DNA of 64,000 nt, from positions 1,240,001 to 1,304,000 of the forward strand of contig JAADJZ010000001.1 of the NCBI GenBank assembly GCA_011032825.1. The letters run 5' to 3'. The notes below the pieces were generated by a model. The model did not search any database, was not told the DNA's origin, and saw only the letters and a program-made list of their open reading frames with translations. Each line of letters begins with the position of its first letter. The first letter of the stretch is position 1. A program made the translations under genes and the position numbers. Below, in pieces: positions 1 through 9,897 of this stretch. The DNA comes from Massariosphaeria phaeospora (Eukaryota > Ascomycota > Dothideomycetes > Pleosporales).

Positions 1-607
1 GTCCTGGCTCCGAACTTGATAGCATGGGGTGAGTGATTGGCTATTCTAGGAAAGTACTCTTTATGCAGCTTAATATATTGGCGCTGGAATGTGATGCTAG
101 GTCTACATTGTACCTTTTTAGTCTTTCGTTTTAGTTACTATTGACGAATTTTGAGAATGCATGTGTAAATCTAGATAGTGGTGTAGGAGGGATCCTAGAG
201 CTTACTTGGCTCTTTGGATAGACATGTAGTCTAGAAACCCACCTAATGACTACCTACTAACTCCTTTTCGTCTCGTCGAGAGATGTCAAGATAGTTATGA
301 TGCACAAACACATGCTAGTATATTATCAGATCTCTCTCTCTCAATCCGGTGTAGAGACTAAGAAGAGTTAGTGTTTAGTAAATCGCTGTGATATCAGCGA
401 CTAAGGGACTTGAGATGTTTGCGAATAATTCTGGCAATTAAAAGTATCTAAGTATGGTATCGTCTGGAAGTATGAAACTGTTACAACGGCTTACCCCCTT
501 AACTTTTTGAAGTAACTAGTATACCTATACACACGTTAGAACTTACTGTATATACTTAAAACATCACACGAGCAACTCTCCCGTCACCCCTTCATCCACA
601 CCTACGC
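1..607. other. Intergenic, no gene seen
   Basis: Stop codons are frequent in all frames and no ORF with family-like character is present. The stretch is visibly A+T-richer than the coding parts of the window, with short TA- and CT-rich runs such as the (TC)n tract near 332-342. It lies downstream of the dehydrogenase stop codon. It could be 3' flank or decayed repeat DNA, but I see nothing that identifies a repeat family. Confidence 0.5.
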
Positions 608-1423
608 CTACAACGACGAACCCCCATCAATACACAGATTCTGCCCCGTAGCGCTCCGACTCAGCGCCAGCGTCCTCACCTGCTCCGCCACATCCTCTAC
701 TGTCGCCAACCTCTTCAGCTTAGTATTATTCTTCGCATTCTCCCTCTTCGCCTCCGGAAACTGCATGCCCCACTCCGTCAACATCAGCCCAGGGCTCACG
801 CAATTGACACGTATCTGCGGCGCTAGGATGACAGCCAGACCCTTGACCAGGTGTATCTGCGCCGCCTTCGTGACCGAGTACGCCAGACTCGAGCCCGAGG
901 GTTTCACGCCCGCGACGCTGGCCGTGCTGATGAAGGTGCCGTCGGATGCGGCGAGCGCGTCTTTGGCCGCGTACGCGAGCCACAGGTGCGTTTTCACGTT
1001 CATGGTGAAGCAGCGGTCCCAGTCGTCGTCGACGACGCCTTGCTCGATGTCGTGGAAGTCGGTCATGCGCGTCCAGCCTGCGTTGGACACGACCACGTCG
1101 AGGCGGCCCATGGTTTGCAGCGTGGCGGTCACGAGGGTCTCGACAGAGGGTTTGGAGGACACGTCGGCTTGGAGGAGGTGGAAGCGGGGGGTGGATGGGG
1201 AGGAGTGCGTGCATGGGATGGAGGATAGCTCGTCGAGGAGCTGTTGTGCTCGGGAATGGTTTGACGCGTAGTTTATTACCTATGGGATAGTTAGTGATAA
1301 CGAGTATTGCAATTTGCTATGCGGCGCACTTACTATCCGGAAGTCTGGCGCGAAGACACGGGCGATTTGCGCTCCTAGGCCTGCGGAGCTTGCGGTGATG
1401 AGGGCGACTTTCTGGACTGACAT
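608..1423 (-). CDS. Short-chain dehydrogenase/reductase (SDR), two exons
   Basis: NAD(P)(H)-dependent oxidoreductase of the classical SDR family; substrate unknown. Exon 1 (1334-1423) starts MSVQKVALITASSAGLG, the Rossmann nucleotide-binding strand and loop. A 54-nt intron (1280-1333, GTAAGT...CATAG) is removed and exon 2 (608-1279) continues VINYASNHSRAQQ. The total is 253 aa, normal for classical SDRs. Visible motifs are the NNAG-type loop (VVSNAGW), a catalytic Ser in STASVAG, the YSVTK active site (about Y164/K168) and the PG segment after it (CVSPGLMLTEWG). The cofactor loop reads TASSAGLG rather than TGxxxGxG, so one glycine is replaced. It is divergently placed from the phosphotransferase gene 680 bp away. 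Family assignment is strong; pathway is unknown. Confidence 0.87.
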
Positions 1424-2103
1424 GATGGCAATTGGGAACAAGAGGACAGTATATACAGACGTTATCAGCCTTGAGGGCTAACAAAACTCATATGGATATG
1501 CGTTGATGTAGTGGATGGAGTGGGGTAGTGATTCCGCCATCGGAAAGCATTCCACGGAACTGTTCCGCAACCCATCCTTTGGACGTCGTTTCACCATCTT
1601 GAGTCTTGAGTCTGCCGCGCCCCCGACCTGCGCAATTAACAGTCAGTCATTCTCGAGTACTTCTGCACTCGCGCGCGCGAGCGAAGTGCCACTTCTGGCG
1701 GTGAAGCGCTGTGAAGGGTGAGGGGCGCATGCGCTGTGGCGCTTTCACTTGAGACGTCCATGAGGGGCACAGCTACCGCATTTGATATATATATCTACCA
1801 TCCACAGGCCTTGCCATGTCTCCTTCATCAATAGCAAAGTACTGGCTTCCTTGCTGACTGTAACAGCTCTTGAGCAAACGGCTTCGGTGCTGTTGCAGAA
1901 CATTTGTCGGTTTTTCGCTGCACATTGTCTCGTTTACAGTCTCGTCTTCTCCACCTCTTCTGCCTATGTGCAGTTCCGCACACAAACCGAACCATCGACT
2001 CAGCTCACGCTGAAATCAAATGAGACTCCCTCGCTTTGAGCTCGCGAAAACTTCTCGGTGCAGTCCCGCAGCGTCCAAGATTTATCCAACGCAACCTGCC
2101 GAC
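1424..2103. promoter_or_regulatory. Divergent intergenic region between SDR and phosphotransferase
   Basis: This is a 680-bp gap between two outward-reading genes, so it should hold both promoters. A TA-rich run (1781-1796) lies about 310 bp upstream of the phosphotransferase start. The block at 2026-2056 is closely repeated at 24332-24365 (see the repeat entry). No defined binding motif is recognised. Confidence 0.4.
2026..2056 (+). repeat. Copy 1 of a dispersed ~32-bp block
   Basis: CTCCCTCGCT followed by TGAGCTCGCGAAAAC and TCTC. The same two exact segments (10 and 15 nt) recur with a slightly different spacer at 24332-24365 on the same strand. Here it sits just upstream of the chosen phosphotransferase start. 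Confidence 0.6.
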
Positions 2104-3474
2104 ATGACGTTGTTTGATGAGCTTGCCGAGAAGATTGGGGATGATCAGTGGAACGAGTGGAAAGAACGAATACTCAACGCAAAGGAAGAGATTGCGGCAT
2201 TTGTCGCCAGTCGCCGGCCAGGACGCGGAGCCGAAGTCCTGGATTGGTTCCAGGGCTCTTTCAACTTCTGCCTCCAGATTATGTACAACGACGGAACCCC
2301 AGATGCCATAATCCGCTTCCCAGGCCCAGGACACACGACGTTCCGGGACGAAAAGATCTGGAACGAGGTCCAGGTGATTCAATTCCTCCAGCAGAATACC
2401 ACCATCCCAGTTCCGCGCTTGATCAGCTGGGGTCTGACGGAAGACAGCCCACAGCGTTTTGGACCGTTCATAATCTCAGACTTCGTGGAAGGAGTTCACC
2501 TCTCTGATATCCTCAGGGATCCTCTGGATGCGAAGCGACTCTACTTAAATCCTCAGATTGACGGAGAAATATTAGACAATGTGTTCTCTCAAATCGCAGA
2601 TATCCTGCTTCAGCTCTACGAATTCAATTTCGACCACATCGGAGCCATCTCAAAGGCCTCTTCTACGGGCTCTTGGTCTGTTACAGGTCGACCCCTCACG
2701 TACAGCATGAATGAGCTGGCAACTACAGCATTTTATCCCGTAGACAAGTTCCCCACGGCACCGTTTGAATCCGCAAGCGAATACTTCCGGTCTCTCGTCT
2801 CTGAACAAAAAACGCATCTCTGGACCCAGCGTAACCTCTGTGGCAGTTCGATAGAGGCTCATAATCGATATATCTCCCGCCATCTGTTTGCGCAGTTAGT
2901 AGACAGGCATTGTACTGACGACCGCGGTCCTTTCAAAATATTTTGTGACGATTTCCGCCCTCAAAACATTCTTGTGGATCCAACTACCCTCCGTATCAAG
3001 GCTGTTCTTGATCTCGAATTTACCAACGCCATGCCTAGCCAGTATGCTTCCGAACCGCCCTGGTGGTTGCTACTGGTTGGGCCTGACTCCTATCTTCTTC
3101 GAGATCGGACCATTGAAAAATTCGTGGAGGCCTATGAACCTCGCTTGGAGCAATTTTTGAAAGCGATGGAGCGAGCTGAGAAGGCAAGAGAGGGTTTAGA
3201 TGGTGGAAAGCCGCTGTCTTGTCTTATGCGTGAATCGTGGGCCACAAAACGTTTCTGGTTCAATTATGCGACTCGTAAACCGTTCGATGTCGACATTCTC
3301 TTTGACAGTTGCATGAAGGAGGGTAGTGTCGGTGTTGAGACACTGGATGAAGAGGCACGTGCGGGCTTAGAACCCTTCGTTGAGATGAAGATGGAGCAGT
3401 TGAGGGCGTATGACAGTGAATGCGCAAAATCTCTTAGTGTGTTAAGGCCCCAGGCGCTGTCAGGTGGTTGCTGA
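2104..3474 (+). CDS. APH-family phosphotransferase (kinase-fold protein)
   Basis: Intronless 456-aa protein of the aminoglycoside phosphotransferase/choline kinase-like fold, greatly expanded in filamentous fungi. Substrates of the fungal members are mostly unknown. I chose the ATG at 2104 (MTLFDELAEKIGDD); an in-frame ATG at 2020 would add 28 residues that look like leader sequence. The N-lobe begins with FNFCLQIMYNDG and IIRFPGPG. The catalytic loop is FCDDFRPQNILVD (aspartates near 282-283, Asn 288), with Cys where many bacterial enzymes have His. The metal-binding motif VLDLEF follows. The C-terminal part (WATKRFWFNYATRKPFD) resembles other fungal members. It is not evidence of antibiotic resistance. 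A perfect hairpin lies just after the stop codon. Confidence 0.85.
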   Translation: MTLFDELAEKIGDDQWNEWKERILNAKEEIAAFVASRRPGRGAEVLDWFQGSFNFCLQIMYNDGTPDAIIRFPGPGHTTFRDEKIWNEVQVIQFLQQNTTIPVPRLISWGLTEDSPQRFGPFIISDFVEGVHLSDILRDPLDAKRLYLNPQIDGEILDNVFSQIADILLQLYEFNFDHIGAISKASSTGSWSVTGRPLTYSMNELATTAFYPVDKFPTAPFESASEYFRSLVSEQKTHLWTQRNLCGSSIEAHNRYISRHLFAQLVDRHCTDDRGPFKIFCDDFRPQNILVDPTTLRIKAVLDLEFTNAMPSQYASEPPWWLLLVGPDSYLLRDRTIEKFVEAYEPRLEQFLKAMERAEKAREGLDGGKPLSCLMRESWATKRFWFNYATRKPFDVDILFDSCMKEGSVGVETLDEEARAGLEPFVEMKMEQLRAYDSECAKSLSVLRPQALSGGC

Positions 3475-5352
3475 GTCTCGGGCTTGAGGTCTTGAGGTAC
3501 CACAAGCCCGACAACTTGTGGTACTACTTTCCCGTAGCCACAGCCTGTGAAACCCAGGCAAGCCAAGCAGCATGCAGTGCCGATGCTTCCACTGCGGTAC
3601 GCCAGGGAGCCGCATGCAGTGGCAGGGACCCTCCCTTCGTATCCCCCTGTTCTCCAACTCCCAAAACGCATCCGAGGTTCTCTCAGACTCCAAAAGCTCA
3701 GATGCCAGAACCGCCAGAATCCGGCGTAGAAAAGAGACGCAAATGTAAAACCAGCCACGCAACGCCGCAGTTGTACAACGGCGTGGGCCGGCGTGGTCTC
3801 TTTGTCCCCGTGCTCGCGCGCAAGACAGCTCAACACCAGCAGCATGCGCCTGCCCGTCCATCTGTGCTCCGTAACGACGTGCAACCTAGCACAAAGCCCC
3901 GTCCCGTCATTGTTGGACGAGACATCGGAGATGCTGTATCGCCGTCATGTGCATGCAGCATGGCAGCTAGCATCCTTTTTTCCAAGCTCCGTCTCACGGA
4001 AACAACAACTCGACTTGTACGGAGTAGGGGCGTCGTAGTTTGTAAACATGTACTCAGCTCGACAAGGTCCCATCTCGATAGATTCCTCGAAAGGGAAGTA
4101 GCGCGGGAGGTGAGCTGTAAGGTGAGCTGAGCTGAGATGACAGATATCAACGGCTGACGCACCGCGCCATGGGATAAGAAAAGACATGGGCGTTAAGAGA
4201 AGCGCTGATATGGCGTATCTTGGTACCTGCCTCCATACTCCGTACCCCCATTTGGCGTCCTCGAGAAGAAGCTGGCTCACCAAGTGCTTACGGACGATGC
4301 GCCCCCGGAAAGTGTACATAGGAAAAAGTAACCTCACTCAACGCTAGGTACGCAGCTGTACTCCGCAGATCAGATCAGACCAGTAGGTAGGGATCCTTTC
4401 ATAAAAGTCGCGCGTAAGGAAAAACACACGCCTGTGCCTGTGCATCTGCATATGCACGTAACTTGTGCACCCGCAAATACATGCGAGGGCGGGCGGGCGC
4501 GCGCACTGTTGAATATTGAAGAAGCCCCAAAGTAATTGGACCGGCAAGACACGAGATTGGATAGGTAGGTAGGTAGATAGCCGGCGCCGCTGCGGTGGAT
4601 TAAAGTGTGTGAGTGATAAGAGAGAGAGAGGCACAAACAGACGCTGTAGAGTGGCGTTGGGGAAGTGCAATTTCCCGGGTTCGGGGGTAAATGGGGGCCC
4701 CCAGAGGAGAGGGACTGGCTGGCTTTGCTGGAGCGCGTCTGCGATTAGGTTGGCGTGCGGAGAGTCTCTTGTTGTTCAAACGACGTACCAGGTGGCTTTT
4801 TAGGTTGGAAAAGCAGGTACAGTTGGCGGTTACCAAAGAGAATCATGTTGAATATCAAGTCACTCAATAGCAGCAAAACAGAGCTCAGTATTTAAAAAGG
4901 GATAGCATTAAAACTCCTCCGATGTGGTATCATTTCCCCAAACGTCTAATCGTGCCAAGTACGCTGCGAGAAGCCCAAGGCACACAGGAGGAAGTCGAGA
5001 GAGATAGAAGTGAACACCATGTCAATTAATCTTGCCGACTCTTCCCAATCGCGTGACGAATCTATGAACATGAAATCCACCAGACCACACACATGGTTTG
5101 GTTCCTCCTCGAACTTGTTTTGGCAGTTGCCTTTCGACCAAGCGTAGATATTAAAGTGTACAATCGAAACGCGGCTGGCGGCATGCGCGCGGGACTGTCT
5201 AATGACTCCGGACTCTCCCTCGCAATGCAGCAGCGTGATGCAGAGCCCGAAGTCATTAGCCATCAGAGAAACCAAGCATCCCCCGTTTGATCCGTCTCAA
5301 GAGACCCAGCGGTACCGATGAAGAACCGCTGAGTCACTCAAGTGAGAGCCGC
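3475..5352. other. 1.9-kb intergenic region, no supported gene
   Basis: ORFs up to 220 codons exist on both strands, but they are overlapping, low-complexity, and lack family motifs or splice-consistent extensions. Short runs such as GGGCGGGCGGGCGCGCGC (about 4487-4504) and a GGTAGGTAGGTAGATAG tract near 4564 are present. The region separates convergently oriented genes, so it probably contains two 3' ends and spacer. Confidence 0.5.
3497..3524. repeat. Perfect 10-bp hairpin just after a stop codon
   Basis: GTACCACAAG is followed by an 8-nt loop (CCCGACAA) and the exact reverse complement CTTGTGGTAC. It begins 22 nt after the phosphotransferase stop codon, so it would form a stem-loop in the 3'UTR. 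It could affect mRNA 3' processing or stability, or be a palindromic protein-binding site. No function is proven. Confidence 0.6.
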
Positions 5353-5926
5353 TTACAAGAAAGCGACGAGAGCACCGGCAAGACCGATGAGGCCGAGGCC
5401 AGCCTTGGTGGCAGCAGCGGCGCCCTCGAACTCTGGGGGAGCGGTGGGAGAGGCACCGGGAGCACCTGGAGCAGTGCCGGTGGGGGCAGCCGGGGCAGTT
5501 GGGACGGTGCCGTTGCCGGAGGGGTAGACCGGGGCCGGGGGAGACGGGACGGCAGGAGTCTCGTGAGCCGGGACGGAGGGGACGACTGGGGTCTCGACTG
5601 GGATCTCAACGCCAGACGAGTAGATCGGGGTCTCAGCCGGGGGAGGGGGCACGACCTCAGTGATGGTGCAGTGGCAGTCAGTGACCACGAGAGTGGTGGA
5701 GGTGGTGACGGTGTAGGTGATGCCGTTGATGGGGATCTCAGTGGGGCCGGGGCACACCGTGGTGTAGTCGACTACGACCTTGGTGGTGTAAACTGGCGCC
5801 TCAGGGATGGTGGTGTTGTACGCATAGGCTGGATTGATATCAACAAGCTGCATCTTGGAGTTCTAGAGTAGAATACATACCGTTGGCAGCGGCAACAAGG
5901 CCAGCGAAGATAACAGCGGAATGCAT
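5353..5926 (-). CDS. Small secreted Ser/Thr/Pro-rich GPI-anchored cell-wall protein
   Basis: Two exons give 173 aa. Exon 1 (5881-5926) encodes the signal peptide MHSAVIFAGLVAAAN; a 52-nt intron (5829-5880, GTATGT...CCAG) is removed; exon 2 (5353-5828) continues AYAYNTTIPEAPVYTTK. The mature N-terminal part (VVDYTTVCPGPTEI, ITYTVTTSTTLVVTDCHCTI) has the TTVCP...TYTV...TDCPC-like layout known from clock-controlled Ccg-6-like and related fungal wall proteins. A Pro/Ala/Thr-rich stalk follows, and the C-terminus (GLGLIGLAGALVAFL) is a hydrophobic tail of GPI-attachment type with small residues upstream. A TATA element lies about 160 bp upstream. The family is inferred from layout; role in the wall or adhesion is inference. 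Confidence 0.8.
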
Positions 5927-7596
5927 GTTGATTGTTTGGGGGGTATTTACGTTGGTAATTAAGTATAAGGTGTAGAGGGCGTTGAAAACGAGTGAAATCG
6001 GCGAATAGACCGGAGTATTAAGTAAGTACAAAGAGTGTGTGGTGAGGAAAGAAAGAAGGACATGGCAGGAACTGGCAGAGTGCTTTATATGAGTTGTGCT
6101 CTCCCTTGGCTAACCAAGACTATCAGATGCAGTGACAGGGGCGTTTTTTGACGGTTGCATTCGTCTGCCAGCTCTTGGGTAGATTGGCCTTGGTGTGGCG
6201 CTGGCTGTGGGTGAGTCTGACGATACGGTAAAGGGGGCCCGCGCTGATAGAACTGCAAAGCAGCCAATCCAAGGCCTGTTTGCCGAGCTGTTTATCGAGC
6301 GAAGCTGCCGCTGGCCATCGAATCGGGCATAGTGGAGAGAAATCAAAATTAACAAGCCAATATCCCCTGCCGAGACCATGCAGCCTCAACAGGACGCTAG
6401 CCTCTTGTCATACCTCTCTGGTTTAGCGCTCTCTGCAGGAACAGCGAACACCAGCCAGTCCACCACTCCAGAGCCGTTGCGAGGGCCGCATGAAAGGGAA
6501 GACGTCGCGTGCGACCAGAGCTTCCATGGCTATGTCCGTTAAGCCTCAGCTGTCAGCGCGCTGCGCAGCAAGGAGCGACTAGGTACTCTGCTGCATTTGC
6601 CGATCATTGGTGCTCGCCACAGTGCAGTAACCGGTCCGTAGAGAGCATCTGGGGTCGTGTGGGCTGAGACCTGGGCGATGCGACCGGCGCCGAGACCAAT
6701 TTACAAGATCGGAAGGCTCGAGAGCAGCTGGCAGCCGGGGATCCAAGCAAAAATAGCTACGCCTCTCCGCCGATAACGAACACGACATACCGATTTCAGG
6801 AAATATCCGCTGAGCACAGCGATACTGTAGTGGGCGAGGCCGGTGAGGACTGGTGCGGGTTCCTGCATCGGGGCCTCTGACGGTCCAGGTCCAACCTTGT
6901 CACTCGAGGAACAGTTGAGCGTAACCGTTGCGCGTTAGAGGCATCGTTCGATTTGACGCACATACACTTTGGCTCTCTGGAAAAAAGGAGCAGCAATTAC
7001 TCTGTTACCGAATACTCGGGGCCTCGCTGTGATTCGACGTGTGACCTGGCTGAACCCCCTCGACGGCCAATATCCACGGAGACATCAACGCCGGCGGTAA
7101 GGTCGGTATCAGGGAGGTGAGCCGCCCCTCGTATGGCGATATTAATTCTTTCATCTTACATGCGATGGCTTCGGCTGGCTTGCCCGAACATGTACTTGGC
7201 CAACAACGCGTCGCGCACACAACTCAGCGTGTCTCTACGGGGCTGTTTGCGGGCAGTTAGCAACAGCCCATTCAGAGTTGTCTGTGTTGACTGACCTCTG
7301 CTCAGAGTGCATACTCTAGGGCTTTTCAACTGACTTGATAGCTGATGAGTAGAGTCGTTGTTGAGGGTGAAGTGGAAGAATTGTCATGCGGCTGGAAGCG
7401 AGAAGCTGGTGGGGAAGGAGCTATCCACTCTAAATCTTTTTCAGACATAATCTTCGTTCTGTCGCCTACATAACTTATCACCCAAACTATAGTAAACGTC
7501 AGACGACTCTCGAGGTCCTGACATCCAAACATGAGCTACTGATTGATTCCCAGTCGCTCCCTTCCTCCCCCACCAAAGCACGCGACCATCGCAACA
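5927..7596. other. Intergenic, no gene seen
   Basis: About 1.7 kb between the divergently read GPI-protein gene and the SET-domain gene. Only short overlapping ORFs below 90 codons occur, without motifs. Apart from the TATA element at 6082-6091 I see no recognisable feature. Confidence 0.5.
6082..6091 (-). promoter_or_regulatory. TATA box of the GPI-protein gene
   Basis: On the minus strand the sequence reads CATATAAAGC, about 160 bp upstream of the start codon at 5926. This spacing allows a transcription start and a short 5'UTR. TATA boxes are typical of strongly regulated fungal genes. Confidence 0.5.
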
Positions 7597-7779
7597 ATGC
7601 CGCCAAAAGCGAAGTCCCACCAGCCCAGAACCAGCACACCCAAAGACTGGCCCCCCGACGTCGTATATCTGCACGCGCCGCGCTACTCCAAGAAGCTCCC
7701 CAGCGCAGCGCTCCAAACCATAGTACTCCCCAAATCCTCCTTACCCCCCAGTGAAGCAGTGCTCGCGCCCTCCGGCCCC

Positions 7780-7781
7780 TA
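7780..7781. other. TA target-site duplication, left
   Basis: TA immediately precedes the left inverted repeat (CCGAGGATG...). The partner TA is at 9896-9897. Host sequence is ...GGCCCC before and CCCCAACG... after. TA duplication is the hallmark of Tc1/mariner-type elements, including Fot1/Pogo. Confidence 0.85.
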
Positions 7782-7825
7782 CCGAGGATGTGCGCGTAAT
7801 GCTCGTGTTCGCGTAATGCTCACCC
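7782..7825. repeat. Left terminal inverted repeat, 44 bp
   Basis: Begins CCGAGGATGTGCGCGTAATG and ends ...ATGCTCACCC. It matches the reverse complement of 9852-9895 at 43 of 44 positions; the one difference is C versus T at position 14. It contains two direct copies of GCGTAATGCTC separated by GTGTTC, a likely repeated transposase-binding unit. Confidence 0.93.
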
Positions 7826-7879
7826 CAACACAACAACACCGTTTTACCTATAACTTCCACACGCGATATCCCACCCAAT

Positions 7880-9742
7880 ATGGATCCGATCAATGCAGCG
7901 ATTGAATTTTTAGAATCGCAGCCATCGAATGCACGATCCTCGTATACAAAAGTTGCCCTCCACTTTGGTGTATCACGCCACACGCTCGCCCGCCGACATC
8001 AAGGCAAATGTGACGCGTATGCCACCAAATCAATCAACCAGCGACACCTCAGCCCACAACAAGAGTTGGATCTCATAGGACATATCAGACGGTTGACTGA
8101 GGAGGGCTTGCCACCTAGCAGGCGGATGCTGCGGAATTTATGCGCCTCAATTGCCAGGAAGCCTGCCTCAGAAACTTGGGTGACGCGCTTCCTCGCCCGT
8201 CACAAAGATGAGCTGAAATCGCATCACGGCAAGGGGAAGGACCGTCTCCGCCATAGGGCAGATTCTCTATACAAATACGAGTGGTGGTTTCGCGATCTCG
8301 ACAAAATCCTTCGCAAATACCACTGCCGACCGTCTGATATATACAATATGGATGAGAAGGGCTTCCACCTTGGTAGAGGTGAAGGTAGCCACAGAGTCTT
8401 TAGTAGAGACTCATGGGAGCGAGAAGGACGTCGTCAACCTATTCAAGATGGGTCAAGGGAGTGGTTGACGGTGATAGCAGCCGTTTGTGCTGATGGAAGC
8501 GCGCTGCCACCAAGCGTACTGTATAGCTCAACTTCTAGTAACATTCAAGAACGCTGGACGAAGGATATAGAGTACGAGGACGATGAGGTAATAGTAGGCA
8601 CAACCCAGACGGGATGGAGCAACAACGACATGGGGGTAGCTTGGCTGAGGGACGTGTTTGATAGGTATACCAAGGACAAGAACCCTCTACGTCACCGATT
8701 ACTCCTTCTAGATGGCCACTCATCCCATTATACACAGGAGTTTATGGACTACTGTCGTCCCCGGAGGATCCTACCCTTGTTGCTACCTCCTTATAGTACT
8801 CATACGTTGCAGCCGCTAGATGTAGGCCTCTTCTCCCCCCTTAGCAGAGCGTATGGCACAGCTTTGGAAGATTACCTAGAGAAGACACAAGGGCTACTAT
8901 CCCTTAAGAAAGGCGACTTCTACCACCTATTCAAAGATGCCTAGGATGCTTCCTTCACTGTCGCCAACGTCCGAAGCTCATTTTCGACCACTGGTATTGC
9001 TCCATTTGACGCTGAGCAAGTGCTTAAAAAGTTCCGCAATACAACGCCAGAGTCCCCTGAGTACCCTACTACGATTGATACGGTTAATAGGGCTTCGATC
9101 CGGTCGCTTATGAGTAAGCCTATCACCCCTGGTAGCCGTGAGGCTGAGATAGTGAAGGAAACGCTTCTTTCACTACAAGCGCAGCAAGCTATTGTGGAAT
9201 ACGAAAACAACGGCCTTAGGTTCGCCTTGGGACGAAAGCAGAGAGACTATGAGACCCCTATTAACGCTCTAGATCTTCAGATGAATAGGGAGGCTCATTG
9301 GAGGGCTCAACTTCTATCACCAAGGACAATCCGCCATGCCACTGATCGGAGGGTACAGAGAGAGGAGGAGGAGGAGAAGGAGCGACTTGAGCGACTTAGG
9401 ACGAAGGATATGAAGGCCGAGGCTAAACGTATTCAGAAAGAGCAGGCTCGGATTAGGCGGGTTGAGCGTGAAAGACTCAAGAAGGCGCGGGAGGAGGAGA
9501 GGGCTGTAAAGGCGGCCGAGCGCGATGCTCAAAAACGAGCCAACGACGCCAAAAAATTGCAACAACAACACCAGGATCGTAATTGCAAGGTATTAAAGCC
9601 CCGTACCTGTAAGCCTCAGGTAAAAGAACGACGCGTAGGTGGTGCTGTTAGGGGTGCTGCTGAGGAGGTGCCTGCACCAGCGCTTCCACCAACCCTCACC
9701 CGGCGCGGCCGGGCCGTTAATCTTCCGGCAAAACTTAGATAG
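7880..9742 (+). pseudogene. Fot1/Pogo transposase with one in-frame stop
   Basis: An uninterrupted frame of 354 codons (7880-8941) ends at TAG 8942-8944; the same frame is then open to 9742, so the full-length product would be about 620 aa. The N-terminal helix-turn-helix/CENP-B region (ALHFGVSRHTLARR, ASETWVTRFLARH) is followed by catalytic Asp motifs YNMDEKGF, LLLLDGHSSH and LQPLDVGLF, i.e. DDD. The stop sits in FKDA-stop-DASFTVANV, where relatives usually have Trp. TGG to TAG equals CpA to TpA on the other strand, the preferred RIP change. The C-terminal part is a highly charged coiled coil (RVQREEEEEKERLERLR...) rich in Arg/Lys/Glu. A 354-aa truncated product keeping all three Asp residues could still be made. 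Confidence 0.9.
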
Positions 9743-9851
9743 CCAAAGTTGTAGAGCTACCTCTATAGAACAATACACTAAGTTATCTTTTAATAATAGC
9801 TATTGTGGGTGGTTGCGCAGCCTCATACTTGCTATCGCAGTAATGTAGTTA

Positions 9852-9895
9852 GGGTGAGCATTACGCGAACACGAGCATTACACGCACATCCTCGG
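9852..9895. repeat. Right terminal inverted repeat, 44 bp
   Basis: Reverse complement begins CCGAGGATGTGCGTGTAATG and ends ...ATGCTCACCC, 43/44 identical to the left repeat. It is followed directly by the duplicated TA at 9896-9897 and host SET-gene codons. Confidence 0.93.
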
Positions 9896-9897
9896 TA
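9896..9897. other. TA target-site duplication, right
   Basis: TA following the right inverted repeat, partner of 7780-7781. Confidence 0.85.

Larger units (their letters stand above)
7782..9895 (+). mobile_element. Fot1/Pogo-type (Tc1/mariner superfamily) DNA transposon, 2114 bp
   Basis: A complete element is defined by 44-bp inverted repeats (43/44 identical) and a TA duplication, with one transposase reading frame in between (7880-9742) and short untranslated ends. The transposase has the CENP-B/Tc5-type DNA-binding N-terminus and DDE_1-type catalytic core of the fungal Fot1/Pogo group. It is inserted in the sense orientation in the SET-domain gene. The high TIR identity and open host frame suggest a fairly recent insertion. 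Autonomous activity is doubtful because of the in-frame stop at 8942-8944. I cannot name a described family without a database comparison. Confidence 0.93.

Noticed and set aside
2104..3474. Aminoglycoside-resistance gene
   Set aside because: The fold is APH-like, but fungal members of this family are generally not antibiotic kinases; no evidence for that substrate.
3468..4130. 220-codon plus-strand ORF after the phosphotransferase
   Set aside because: Begins inside the previous gene, low-complexity, no motif.
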